DNA of 64,000 bases, taken from NCBI GenBank assembly GCA_047967505.1, contig CM106539.1. One strand, given 5' to 3'. Below are positions 48,310 to 58,604 of the stretch, piece by piece; the stretch's first letter is position 1; each line of letters opens with the position of its first letter. The stretch comes from Dipteris shenzhenensis (Eukaryota > Polypodiophyta > Polypodiopsida > Gleicheniales). Both the position numbers and the translations under genes were made by a program. Under the pieces are notes generated by a model. It was not told the DNA's origin and ran no database searches. It saw only the letters and a list, made by a program, of their open reading frames with translations.

Positions 48310-49739
48310 GTCCTCTCCTCCAAGGCATCTTGGACTCTAGATTGCGTATGCTTTGTTGCATTTCTAGAAGGCCTCACTCGTATTTTAGCTCGTACATTGG
48401 CTCTTTATGGAAGTATTCACTAGTAGAGCCTCCTCGGTGTCCACATCACATTGTTGTTTGTGGTTCACTTTTACTCTTGACATACCTCTTGATCTAACTA
48501 TGCCAGGTCTCCTTGTGTTTGCCATCCTCTGTTGCCTTGATTAAAAGATGAGGACTGGTTCATGCTTGGTCTCGATGTATTAATTGGATGAAGCACCTCT
48601 TGATCTAGTTGGGGCTAGATCTCCTTGTACCTCGTGATGTCCACTACCTAATGCCATTCCCAGTTTCGAGTTCACCTCTGGTCTTCTTCGTGCTTGGTTT
48701 TGCCAATCCATTCTGCCTCTTATTGGGCAACGTCCCTTTGACAGCATTTAGGCCTCGATTCTAACATTCGAGTGTTTTGATAAGATCTCATCCGCACTCA
48801 TCCCTCCAAATAGTTGTAGCTGCACAGGTTCTAAGAAGCCGCAAATCTTCAATTGATACTCGAATCACTCCTTTGAATTAGGATATCAATCCAATCAATT
48901 GACCCGGTTCGTGCTTTGTCAACATAAGGGTTCACTCATTGACCGTGCTCTCTTGGCTAACTCAAGTTACACCACTTGTTAGCTACAGATCCCACTGTGG
49001 TTGCTATATGTTGACAATATTTTTCCCTCAATCTACTCGGACACTCGTTTTTGCAACCTATTCTATCCTATGCTTCTAGTGTTACTACTGATGCTACGAG
49101 GTACGAGGGAGTCGAGCATCACTACTTTAGTCGTTTGCTGTAGCGTGGTCATAAACGTAGAAGACATAGAGAGGGATGAGCATTAAAGAAATAGACAGAC
49201 AATGAAGGAATGCCAAGTTGTCTTAGTAAAGTAGGAGGCTTGGGGCCCACTTACAAACATCACTTGACTAGCGCAGTCGCATAGGATACAACTAAAGCCT
49301 GATAGCTCCTCCATGCTCCGACTCTTTGGTTCTAGCTAGCCAACCCCTACTAAATTGCCATCGCCCATAGAATGTCTGGGGTTAGTGCGTTTGCTCGTGC
49401 GCTTGCCATTGTCAAGTACCTGCTTCTTGAGGATCTTGGTGTGTCGGAACTTGGTATCCTTAGGTTGCTCTCCACTCCGGTGCTCGTTCTTGCTTTCCAC
49501 TCTTGAGTGTCACCCGTTGCCACATTGTTTAGCATTCTCCAGTGTTGCCACCTCAGCCATGTTCTCCTAGTCGTCTCATGTGGTTGCCGGGTTCATCAGA
49601 GAATTGCTCAATCTTCAAACCATTCTCTAGCAACTCCACATAATGCTTCTCAAGCTCCTCCTCCATGGCCCGATTCTGTGATCCTTTGACCAGACCAAAA
49701 GTAAAGATCTGTCTGTAGCCCATGAAGGAATTTCATGGT

Positions 49740-50030
49740 CTAGTCTAGCTCCTCCATCACCATCTGTGTGAAGTGGTTGGCATAATGGTTGACCGAGTCG
49801 GAGGGCCCTTGGGAAAGCTCAAAGAATTGCGTCTCCAAACAATTTAAGTATTGTGGTGGTAGGAATTGTGTCTTCAAGAATGCCACGCACGTATAATAAT
49901 GCATCATACGACGCAACCACCACTTGTGCCACCATGTGATGGCTTCACCGAACAAATGCTTGGAAGCCAAGGTACACTTCTCTTTGTCCTCTATGAAGGA
50001 CAATAAAGAGGTGACTTGCGAATTGGTCAT
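49740..50030 (-). pseudogene. Ty3/gypsy gag fragment (retrotrans_gag type)
   Basis: Reads 'CTLASKHLFGEAITWWHKWW', then 'FLKTQFLPPQYLNCLETQFF' and 'LSQGPSDSVNHYANHFTQMV', the normal helical gag core pattern (A..WW, F...F.P, L.QG..S). Isolated fragment; no pol found beside it. Confidence 0.65.
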
Positions 50031-50176
50031 CCTCTATGAAAGACTACAAAGAGGTGACTTTCAAATTGGTTGAGCCATGAAATCAATGCCAATGGGTCCC
50101 ATTGCACCTCTAGAAATTCCATTTCCCTAAACAACTATATGAAGGTAATAGGCAAGATGACTACCTTGCTCTCTCT

Positions 50177-51349
50177 CTAGAGCATTCTCTCTCTGCAGGG
50201 AATGCATGTATTTATAAAGCGAAAGACACACGAGTACTCACGTGCTTTGCTGTGAAAATGTGAGGTTGCAAAAGCACCCATCGCCGAAAAGAGTATTTGC
50301 TGTTTTATACAGAGCCAAAAGGCTGATTTCAACTGTGGCCTGTAGCTAAGAAACGACTGTCTGAAACTCACCCTTCCTATGGGGATAGAGAATGGAATGA
50401 GCTGGACCGCCGCTCCTCACCTCCTGCCTGTTGCTATCCAGGCTGAGGGCCTGCTGGGTTGGTCTGCATCTGAGAGAACTGCTGGAGCTAGAACTGCTCT
50501 GACTCTCCAAAGAGTGAGGGCATCTGGCCCCCTTCTATAGGTTCTAGGCCTGGAACCCAGCCAACCAGAATTAACAGACAGCTGACCTGTTAGTCAGCCG
50601 ACTTGCCACTTGCAGACTGGCAGGTGACTGACATAAGCATCTGTTGCTGATGTCGTCACCTCCTGAGTACCTGCTGCCGCTGCGCTGGCTTCTGCTACTG
50701 CTGGCCTTGTACCTCTGGCAGCCTGCATGATGATGCTGGCAATGTGTACGGACGCACTGTTCCTACTGAGTCTGCTGTTGTGGCTGCAGATGTCTGCAAA
50801 GCTGCCAGCAAGACAGCCATGCCATGGGCTGTCATAACAGGTGCCCAAGACATATATGGCATTAACGGTTAAGCAAATCCTGCAGTACTGAGGAAAATGT
50901 GGGTACAACTCGTACCATCCCCTATACTAACGTCTCGTATGTTTTAAGGACTCACTATTCAAAGCACAATTGACTGGCCCATTTTGCAGAAATGGTACCT
51001 TTCCCATCATCAATATCATAGCACCCTTAAATGCTTTGAAAATATTGGAACACAACAAAGAACAACTATGTATCGACAATCAATCCTCCAAGGTGGAAGA
51101 TAGGCCTTTTCCTCCTCACGAAACACAGCTTGGAGGATCAAAAGGGCCTAGGGAGAATCTGAGGACTCAAATGCTTACAAGCCAACTTCAGAGGCTTGCT
51201 GGAAATGACTGTAATGAAGCCTGGTGAGTCGTAAGATGGCTTCTTACGTGCATACATGGGAGACCAGAAGTGGGAATATTGGCAATGTTTCATACCCAAA
51301 GATTAGGGTCATCATAAGTACAAATTGGCTCCTTCACATGATAGCTTAG
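50177..51349. other. Stretch without a supported gene
   Basis: Short frames only. Sequence adjoining 51350 replaces the outer half of the chromovirus 3' LTR, so it is probably a later rearrangement or insertion. Confidence 0.4.
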
Positions 51350-51570
51350 AACAATTAAAACATTTGCCCCTTGGCATTTTTACACATTTAGGTGCACCTA
51401 GGCCTTAGCACTCAGAACCACCTAGTCGATGCCAATACACCCTCACCTAGGACCTTGGCAGTTACTTCCCTTGACCATTTTATTTACGCACATAAAATAT
51501 TACAAAAGTCGGTCATCTAAGGAAAAATGCCCACCGATCTTTCCGAGGTCATGCTATCTCGGCTAAAGCA
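51350..51570 (-). repeat. 3' LTR of the chromovirus, outer part missing
   Basis: Starts TGTTATGCTTTAGCCGAG on the minus strand, directly after the polypurine tract. Matches 53888-53665, then diverges at about 51350, so roughly half of the 467-bp LTR is missing. Confidence 0.8.
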
Positions 51571-51583
51571 TAACATTCCTTCC
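51571..51583 (-). other. Polypurine tract (second-strand primer) of the chromovirus
   Basis: Minus-strand AAGAGGGAAGGAA immediately precedes the TGTTATG start of the 3' LTR. Confidence 0.75.
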
Positions 51584-51587
51584 CTCT

Positions 51588-51960
51588 TCAAGCATCAGCG
51601 TCCTCGATGATTAAATATGGGAACACTCTCCATAACTGGTATATGGATTCCCAGGTAGCTTCCGATAGAGGTAGACCATGCCATGCAACCAACACCGTGG
51701 GTATCTTCCGATTGCGCACTTGCATTGTTCCTCGGTCCAGGATTCTTGTTGGTTTGCGTCTTGCATTATCCTCTATCTCTTGAAACAAAACAACACCTTC
51801 GATTAGTGAGTCACATGTATGCATAAATTTCTTTAAACGAGAAACATGAAACACTAGGTGCACCTTACACCCCGGTGGTAATTCTAATTTATAGGCTACC
51901 TTGCCTATTCTTTTTAGAATTAACCATGGCCCACAATATCAAGGTGATAACTTAGCACAC
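51588..51960 (-). pseudogene. Chromovirus integrase C-terminus with chromodomain
   Basis: The minus strand reads 'GKVAYKLELPPGCKVHLVFH', then 'VSRLKKF', and after a linker 'ILDRGTMQVRNRKIPTVLVA' and 'WHGLPLSEATWESI'. The first part is the integrase tail and the second the chromodomain that directs chromovirus insertion to marked chromatin. 'ATWE' and the aromatic residues are kept. The catalytic integrase core is absent because of the internal deletion. Confidence 0.75.
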
Positions 51961-53407
51961 TCTCCTGCAGTCAAAGACTTAGAGTGCGAAGGAACTCTGA
52001 GAAAAACTTTTTCTCCTTTCTTAGATTCTCTAGTGGATCGGTTCTCATTTTGCTTGTCCCTCAACCGGCTTCACCTGCTTGGTTTGGCCACTTGGCTGCG
52101 AGACACTTGTCTTTGAAGTCCATTTCCTCTGAAATCCCCCTCTTCTCGGAGTATGCTGAGTCCCAGCCTGCACAAACCCACTAGATCTGCCTCTGGCATC
52201 CTCATAGTTCAGGGCTACTGCAATAGATTCATCTAAATGTAGTCACATATTTAGCCCGAACTTCCATTTTAATCTTGTCGTTCAGTCCATAGATATAGTC
52301 TTTTAACTGAACCGACATAGGGAGAGGGTCTGTTATCTTCATAACACATTCCCTGAATTTGTCAGTGTGTACTCTGCCACCGATAAATTCCTCTAGTGAA
52401 GGTTTCTATAAGCATCCCAAGTAAAGCATCTTCTAGTACAGAAATCCTACCCACCAGAGTAGGTGTTGTGTGATGGGACACTTCTTGTGTAGACCGTGCT
52501 GTAGATTCACCAAGATTTACCCTAGAATCTTGTCCCTCTGCCTCCATTGTTTCAAAAGGGAAAATAGTTTTTTTTTTTCACTTCAAATTCCCCTTTGCTG
52601 TACAAGAATAATAAACTGCAAACTCTGCTGTACAGGAACAAATCGACTGCAAACAAAAAAATTTGTATAAAATGGAAATAATGCTCCCTAGAAACTCCAC
52701 GTAATTCGAGTTCCCGAAGCCTGCTCTTAGTTTCGGAATGATACGCTATTTACTGCTTTGAGGAGCTGCCTCCAATGTTTCTCGACAAGGTCACCAGAGG
52801 TGGGTCTTGGAGGGAGCTCCAAATATATTGCTCTACCCGAAAATTGATCGCCAAGGCTCTTACAACGGATAGATTTCCCAGTCTCGACTAAGCCATACAT
52901 CGCCGTCGAGCCACCACGCTGCCATCGCTGCCCATACGTCGCCCATCATCACGCTAGGCCTGTGCGGTGTCAACTTTCATGTGCAGAACTGGTAGGAAAT
53001 AGCGAAGGGGACAGCGACCCTCTTCCCGTAATTTTTTTTTCTGCTAGCCCCTTCCTAAATAGCTAACTCTCATTCCATTCCGTTTTGGCGTCACGCGTAG
53101 CAGAATTATCCCTGTGTTACACGCCCACGCCGCTCATCAACACACCTCTCTCCAATATCCCAGAATCAGAGTTCCTTCGTCAATTCACGGTTGTTTCGCA
53201 GATCTTTCACCCAGCTCCACGTATCACCTCTGGATTTTCGTTGATACGCTCCTCAACTAACTTTTTCGTCAACCTGCCTTACGGGAACCAAATGATACAT
53301 TCATAACTAATCTCACGTTCTTTCAGTCGATTCACGGACGAAGTTCTCATAAAACCGGAGCGACTCGGTGAACGCCTTCATACGTAACCCCTTCGTTCAA
53401 CCTGACA

Positions 53408-53419
53408 GCTTTGATACCA
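53408..53419 (-). other. Primer-binding site of the chromovirus
   Basis: Minus-strand TGGTATCAAAGC lies two bases after the LTR terminal CA. It matches, with one difference, the TGGTATCAGAGC complement of initiator tRNA-Met. Confidence 0.8.
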
Positions 53420-53421
53420 AA

Positions 53422-53888
53422 TGAAACGAACACTTTCTAGTCTCTCAACTTTTCGTTGATTCACTATCTAATCCTTAATCACAGGCGCTGGCATCCCAAA
53501 AATCCACCCAGCCTATCTCATGGATCACATGTACAAAAGATACGTAACTTTATTTCCTTCATGCTTATCCACAAGCCCTCAGTTCCCTAGATGGTTCCCT
53601 CCTGCCACATGTCATCATTTTAGACCTTTAGCTTGGTATACCATTTACCCCTCTCTTGGGGCACAATTAAAACATTTGCCCCTTGGCATTTTTACACATT
53701 TAGGTGCACCTAGGCCTTAGCACTCAGAACCACCTAGTCGATGCCAATACACCCTCACCTAGGACCTTGGCAGTTACTTCCCTTGACCATTTTATTTACG
53801 CACATAAAATATTACAAAAGTCGGTCATCCAAGGGAAAATGCCCACCGATCTTTCCGAGGTCATGCTATCTCGGCTAGAGCATAACAT
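53422..53888 (-). repeat. 5' LTR of the chromovirus (467 bp)
   Basis: Begins TGTTATGCTCTAGCC and ends ...TTCGTTTCA on the minus strand, giving the expected TG...CA ends. The PBS follows directly. Confidence 0.8.
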
Positions 53889-54411
53889 GAGACATATTGT
53901 AATCTAATGAGTAACTAGTCCTGTAAGCCTTCATGAAGCACAAACTACCATTAAGGATGGCCCAAACTGCAAGAAATCACATCTGAAATTTGGTCAAACA
54001 ATCAGGGTCACGAAAAGGACGATGTGTGACAAATTTGACTCAAGAGTGTTCTACTGAGCAGAGTGTAAACCACTCGATCATCTGTCTGTACATGTATGTA
54101 AATGAGATAGTACACATGCTAAAGCAACAGCTTCACGCGCATGCAAAACTAAGAACAATCTATTAAGCACCCTAGAGTACAATTCTGTCATTTACCAATG
54201 CACTGGGCAATGAGATCTTTTGACAAAACAGGTTTAGCCATAGGAATCTGTAAATTCTAGAGAAGAGAAGAGCAGCACTCGAACTGCATATGGTCCTTGG
54301 CAGTGGTAGAAATACCAAAAAACAAGTAACACCCACAAGCTTTGTAAATGTCCCACATCACTCCCGAGTTCTATTGATACACTCTCAGTGTTCCCAGTAA
54401 ATGCTTGAGCC

Positions 54412-55941
54412 TCAAAGAAGAGCTACTTCCCTGTTGAAAACCCAACTAAATGTGCCAGTCTTGGGGCCTTTCTTCACTCTAGATTGAGCACGCTCATCCA
54501 ACTTCCTAAAGCGAGTTGGCAAACCGCAGACATATTCCTGAGCCTGTTGTCCTCTACTCGAAAGCCCTGGTAGCTTCTCCACGTTCCACGTTTTTACCAA
54601 GTGCTCTAAAATGTCTGCATAGTCTTTTGCTGTGTATACACCCGTTCTCTGTGCAACTAGAGAGAAATTCTCAAATATGTGCTCATCTTTTCCATCATAC
54701 ATAAGATGAGCAGGCATGGAAATTTTCTTCCTCATCATGTCCTCCAACGCGAGCATAGTCGCATCAGGGTCGATTTCGAAAAGCTTCTCTACAATTCTGG
54801 TGTAAGCATTCTCATGCCGCCTCTCATCAGCTGCAATTGTTCCACAAATCTGAGCTAGCTTAATGTCACCAAACTGCTTCGCCTGCCTTGCTGTATTCCC
54901 ATGAGAAATAAAGGTGGCCCTCTCTTGAAAGGATGTGTATACAAATCCCAGGTAGGGGCTGTTCTCTGTTTGGGGATCCTGCAGTTCCATATCCAGACGT
55001 AAGCTACAGAGCAGAATTTGCTTTAAACTTTTAAGACAAACCCGCAGGCCATGCAGTCACTTCCTAGTAAAAACGAAAACAGGATGTTAAGGAATTGCAG
55101 GGCTTCGTTTACTAACCATTCCTGAACCAATTAAATACTGAATCGTTCTCTCAATCATCCTCATGTCAACACGACCTGTAAGATAAAGATATTTGTTCAG
55201 GAGATCTCCATGCCTATTTTCTTCTGCTGTCCAAGCTCTAGTCCACCTGGCCCAAGATGTGAGGCTCGCTCCTGTCTCATCATGTACCCCATCAAGAGTG
55301 TTAAGCATTGTCTGATAAGTTGGGAGCGCTTCTTCGGTGATCATGTCTCCAACAAGACAAACCAGATAATCATCCGGTAACTCAGAGGCATGCTTTCTCA
55401 ACTCCCTGACTTCATCCAGAAAACCCTCCGAAGACGGTTCTGGTAAGAAATCCTGGGGCTGCCAACTTTTATCCACTGGCTTCAAAAACGGCAAGATTGC
55501 AGTCTCTGCCCAACCCTCTAGTGACTTGAAAATCTCAATTTTCTCCGGAGGCATAGAATGAGTAACTTGTGTGTGTCCCTCACGAGGAACGTATGCAACC
55601 TTTTCTCGGACTTCAACCTCTCTGCAAGAACGAGGAAAAGGAGTAAACACCCTCAGGCCTTGCAAAGCCAGCTAGAATTGTCAGACACAATTGCGATGTT
55701 CAAGTCACTGGAAAGCTTACTTGGGCAGCATTGCCGTCATGACGATGCCTGAGAGGTGCACTTTCCTTCCTGGGTACCATACCCTAAGGGACATCGACTG
55801 CAAACCCTTGAGGGAACAGGGAGCGAAGGGAGCCACGTATGGGCGCTCAATGGAAGGACAGAGGCGGGACTTGGGCAGCAAGGTTGTCGATGCAGAAGGC
55901 CCTGTGGCAGGTATTCGGGAGCAGTGGGTTGAGAGAGCCAT
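54412..55941 (-). CDS. SAD: Plastid stearoyl-ACP (acyl-ACP) Delta9 desaturase precursor
   Basis: A soluble di-iron enzyme of the plastid stroma that makes the first double bond in acyl chains on ACP (18:0 to oleoyl-ACP), using ferredoxin and O2. Three exons, 55941-55721, 55621-55117 and 54978-54412, join in frame to 430 residues. The normal desaturase exon layout and GT-AG borders are seen. Iron-ligand motifs are '[11 protein letters not shown]', '[11 protein letters not shown]' and '[10 protein letters not shown]'. Other family signatures are 'YLIGSGM' and '[20 protein letters not shown]'. The first ~75 residues are Ser/Pro/basic-rich, lack acidic residues near the start and act as a plausible transit peptide; the precursor is somewhat longer than the ~390-400 typical of the family. 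No frameshift or stop is seen, making it the one clearly intact host gene here. TEs flank it closely on both sides. Confidence 0.93.
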
Positions 55942-56680
55942 GGAGGGGAAGAAGACAGGGTGAGAGGTGAAGGGCTTGGAGAGAGATAAATAGGGAGGTA
56001 GGGGAAACCAAGGGGACCCAAAACCGGGAACGGGGGTGCAAAGGCAGAGGAGGGAAAGAGTGGAAATGTAGATCCGGGGGCGGGGGGGGGGTGGTGGAAT
56101 TGCATGCAAGCGGATCGAGAATAACGCACGAATAACGAATGGATCTCAAGGGAAGATCCACCTCGGAGAGAACGATCCACGAGGAGTTGGATCAATTTTA
56201 CATGGACACTCCAAACACGCCCGGCAACCGTGCGGTCAATGCAGCATTGATCCTACTCGTCGACCAGGGCGCTTCTTCTATAATGGTATAGCGTGCCACC
56301 AACACCTTTACAAAAAATCTACCATCTTGTCAAACTCGACTAGCTCTTGTTAGTGAGCGACACGAGGAACTAGAGTTAATTGCGATTCGTGGTTCGGTTA
56401 GTTGGTGGTGGTTGGTCCAAGTGTCCTCTTGTAGTGTGGTGGAGCATTTGAGTTTTATTGCTACATGCGTGCGTCTCTTGGAGTCTGTGTTCTAAGGAGA
56501 AGATTTCATATATCGCAGAGTTCGGTGTGTTGCTAAGCGGAGAGTTCCGTCACCGTTTCGTTGTGGACGGGATACTCCTTGAGCGGAGATTTGTGTCCCC
56601 GTTTGTCCTTGAGCAGAGAATTGTGTGTGTTCGCGTCCGTGTTTGTTGTTGAGCAAGAGTTTCGCCGATTGGTGTTTGGA
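55942..56680. other. Intergenic region, desaturase upstream sequence
   Basis: Contains a G-run (about 56078-56092) and C/T-rich sequence on the minus strand just upstream of the desaturase start, a likely 5' leader and promoter. No defined motif is claimed. Confidence 0.4.
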
Positions 56681-56829
56681 GATGGCAGATATGCCATCTT
56701 TTGAGTTGTGTGTGGTCGATGCAAATATTGTAGGTGTAGCTTCGTCTATGGAGGGGGGCGATGGATGTCGATTGCGTTCCTGTTCTTGATTGTGAAGGTG
56801 CTTTTGATCCTGTTGGAGGTAATTCGAAA

Positions 56830-56912
56830 GCAACAATAAGATCCAGATCCACATCCAAGAAGCTTTTGATTGCTGTTCCTTTCTTGGATGTGGATCTGGA
56901 TCTTATTGTTGC
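56830..56912. repeat. Perfect 32-bp inverted repeat with 19-nt loop
   Basis: 56830-56861 and 56881-56912 are exact reverse complements (arm starts GCAACAATAAGATCC). The right arm encodes 'LDVDLDLIVA' of the recombinase-like frame, while the left arm read forward is out of character. This suggests the left arm is a locally copied inverted piece. Confidence 0.95.
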
Positions 56913-57479
56913 TAAGGTGTGTAAGGGTGGAGAGAATCGGAGTGTGATAAAACACGATTGGGTCTGGCATCGCTTTGACGAGTGGAGGAGGTCGAAGGGA
57001 ATGGATTGTAGTGTTCTGATGGAGAAGCTTGATCTACGACAGCTACATGACCTTTTGTGTTTGGATGCAAGTATAGCGAGCGGTTGTCGAAGAACTACAA
57101 AGTTGATATGTTGCATTATAAGGATGAGGATCTTCATCCTTCTGTGAGGGTTCATGAAGCTGATGTGGTGTTCACATATTTGCAGTTGGAGAATTGTTGT
57201 AAAATGCAAAACTAAACATACATAGCACCTTATTTTACTTAGCTTGTACATATGGTTAATAAAATGCACATTTAAATATGGATAATGAAATGCTAATTAC
57301 ACTCAAATCTTTGTGTAGAATCAGAGACTCCAAGATTCAACAAAGAATTGTTATTCCAACCGTATTCCAGTAGAGTAAAACTAGGGGTAGCATGAGGGAG
57401 ACAGAGGTGAAAGAGGGGAGACTAGTGTGTGTGTGCGTGCACATAATCTCATGCATGAAGTGCTTCCTATGTGCATGCA

Positions 57480-57585
57480 CTTATGTGTGAGTGTGTACAT
57501 ACATACATATATACATACATACACATACATACACATATGCATGTATGCATGTGTGTATGTATGCATGCATGTGTGCATGCGTGTT
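57480..57585. repeat. (ACAT/ATGC)n microsatellite
   Basis: Runs of ACATACAT, then ATGCATGTATGC/GTGTGCATGCG repeats, in the intron-like part of the recombinase gene. Confidence 0.9.
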
Positions 57586-58604
57586 GTGTGATGATTCCAA
57601 TGATGAAAATTTGAGATGTTTGTTTGTTCAGCCTAATACGTGTCCTTCGCATTTGGTAAGGTTTTTGTTTTCTATGTTTTTTGTGTGGGATTTTGTAGTC
57701 TAGTGTGTGATTTGTGTGTGGTGTGTTACATGCACGCGTGGTATAACAAAAAACAAATGGGGAGGAAGACGCTCGGTTGTCTTGTTGCAAGTATGATGCA
57801 GAGTTGTGGTTGGAATCTATGAAAGTGACAAATAAAAGTCTTCATAGTACTTCAGTGAGTCGCATGATGTTGTCTAAGGTTCGTGATGAGGTTGCAATGC
57901 TTATCACGGGGCATAAGAGCATTGAGGCATTTCGACGTTATGATAGGCCTTCTGGTTTGCAAGTCCAAGTAGCTTTCGAGGTGTTGTCTAATCCGTATGA
58001 TGCTGATGGTAATGTGAGCAATTATGGTGAGGTGTTGAAGAAGACTATTCATGACTATGCGTTCAAGGTGGATGGAGTTGGTGGTTCGGGTGGTAGTTCT
58101 ATTCAAGTTGTTGTTCGAGAAGGTGATTCGTCTCCAAATGTGGAGGTATGTGTTTGTGTAATTGATTTTTCAAGGTTTTGTTGTGAGTTTTTGTTGTGGT
58201 GGTTTTAGGGTGGTTCTGTTGCTGTTTTTGGGCCAATTCCCAGTAATATTAATGATTCTTTGGAATTGGTAAAGACTATTGTTGTCATGGTGCTTTGGTT
58301 ATTCCTATGCAGGTTAATTTTTGTTTTGTGAAATTCTAAGAATGGTGTAGAGATCGATTAATTTCATTCTTTCTAATTACTTTGGTGGTTTGTTTTGGCA
58401 GGGTGTTTGTGGTGGTTCGGTTGTTTCTACTACAAGTGGAATGGTTCATGAGACGTTGGCGTTGAGTTGTGGTTTGGCGAATTTAGATTTCATAGGTGTT
58501 ATTGTTTCATGTGGTCTTTCTATTAAGGATTCTTATGCAAAGAAACTCGTTACGAGTGTAGGTTCATCTGGTTTTGGGAGGGATGGTGAGAGTGTTCTCA
58601 ACGG

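Larger units (their letters stand above)
51350..53888 (-). mobile_element. Internally deleted chromovirus (Ty3/gypsy), minus strand
   Basis: It has a 5' LTR (53888-53422), a tRNA-Met-type primer site, a short internal region ending in a chromodomain, a polypurine tract and a truncated 3' LTR (51570-51350). The shared part of the two LTRs (about 220 bp) differs at only a few positions. About 2 kb of internal sequence remains, far less than a full element, so most of gag-pol is deleted. Confidence 0.85.
56761..58600 (+). pseudogene. Crypton-like tyrosine recombinase gene (DUF3504/KCTD1-ZMYM type), broken
   Basis: An N-terminal SAM-like block at 56.93-57.06 kb reads 'DWVWHRFDEWRRSKGMDCSV' and 'EKLDLRQLHDLLC'. 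At about 57735-57820 is 'WYNKKQMGRKTLGCLVASMM', and after a frameshift 'VTNKSLHSTSVSRMML' and 'MLITGHKSIEAFRRYDRPSG' (about 57830-57960). This matches the order seen in Crypton-derived tyrosine recombinases: W-[YF]-x-x-x-P/Q-[ML]-G..L, then TNHSLRAT, then TGH[RK]S...Y. The His of TGHKS and the Tyr of RRYDR are kept. The Arg of the usual H-S-L-R is replaced (KSLH), so it should be inactive. Later exons (58209-58269 and from 58402) are spliced on with good sites but have no recognised domain. The gene runs into copia copy B near 58600. Cryptons are best known from fungi, oomycetes and animals. Confidence 0.6.
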
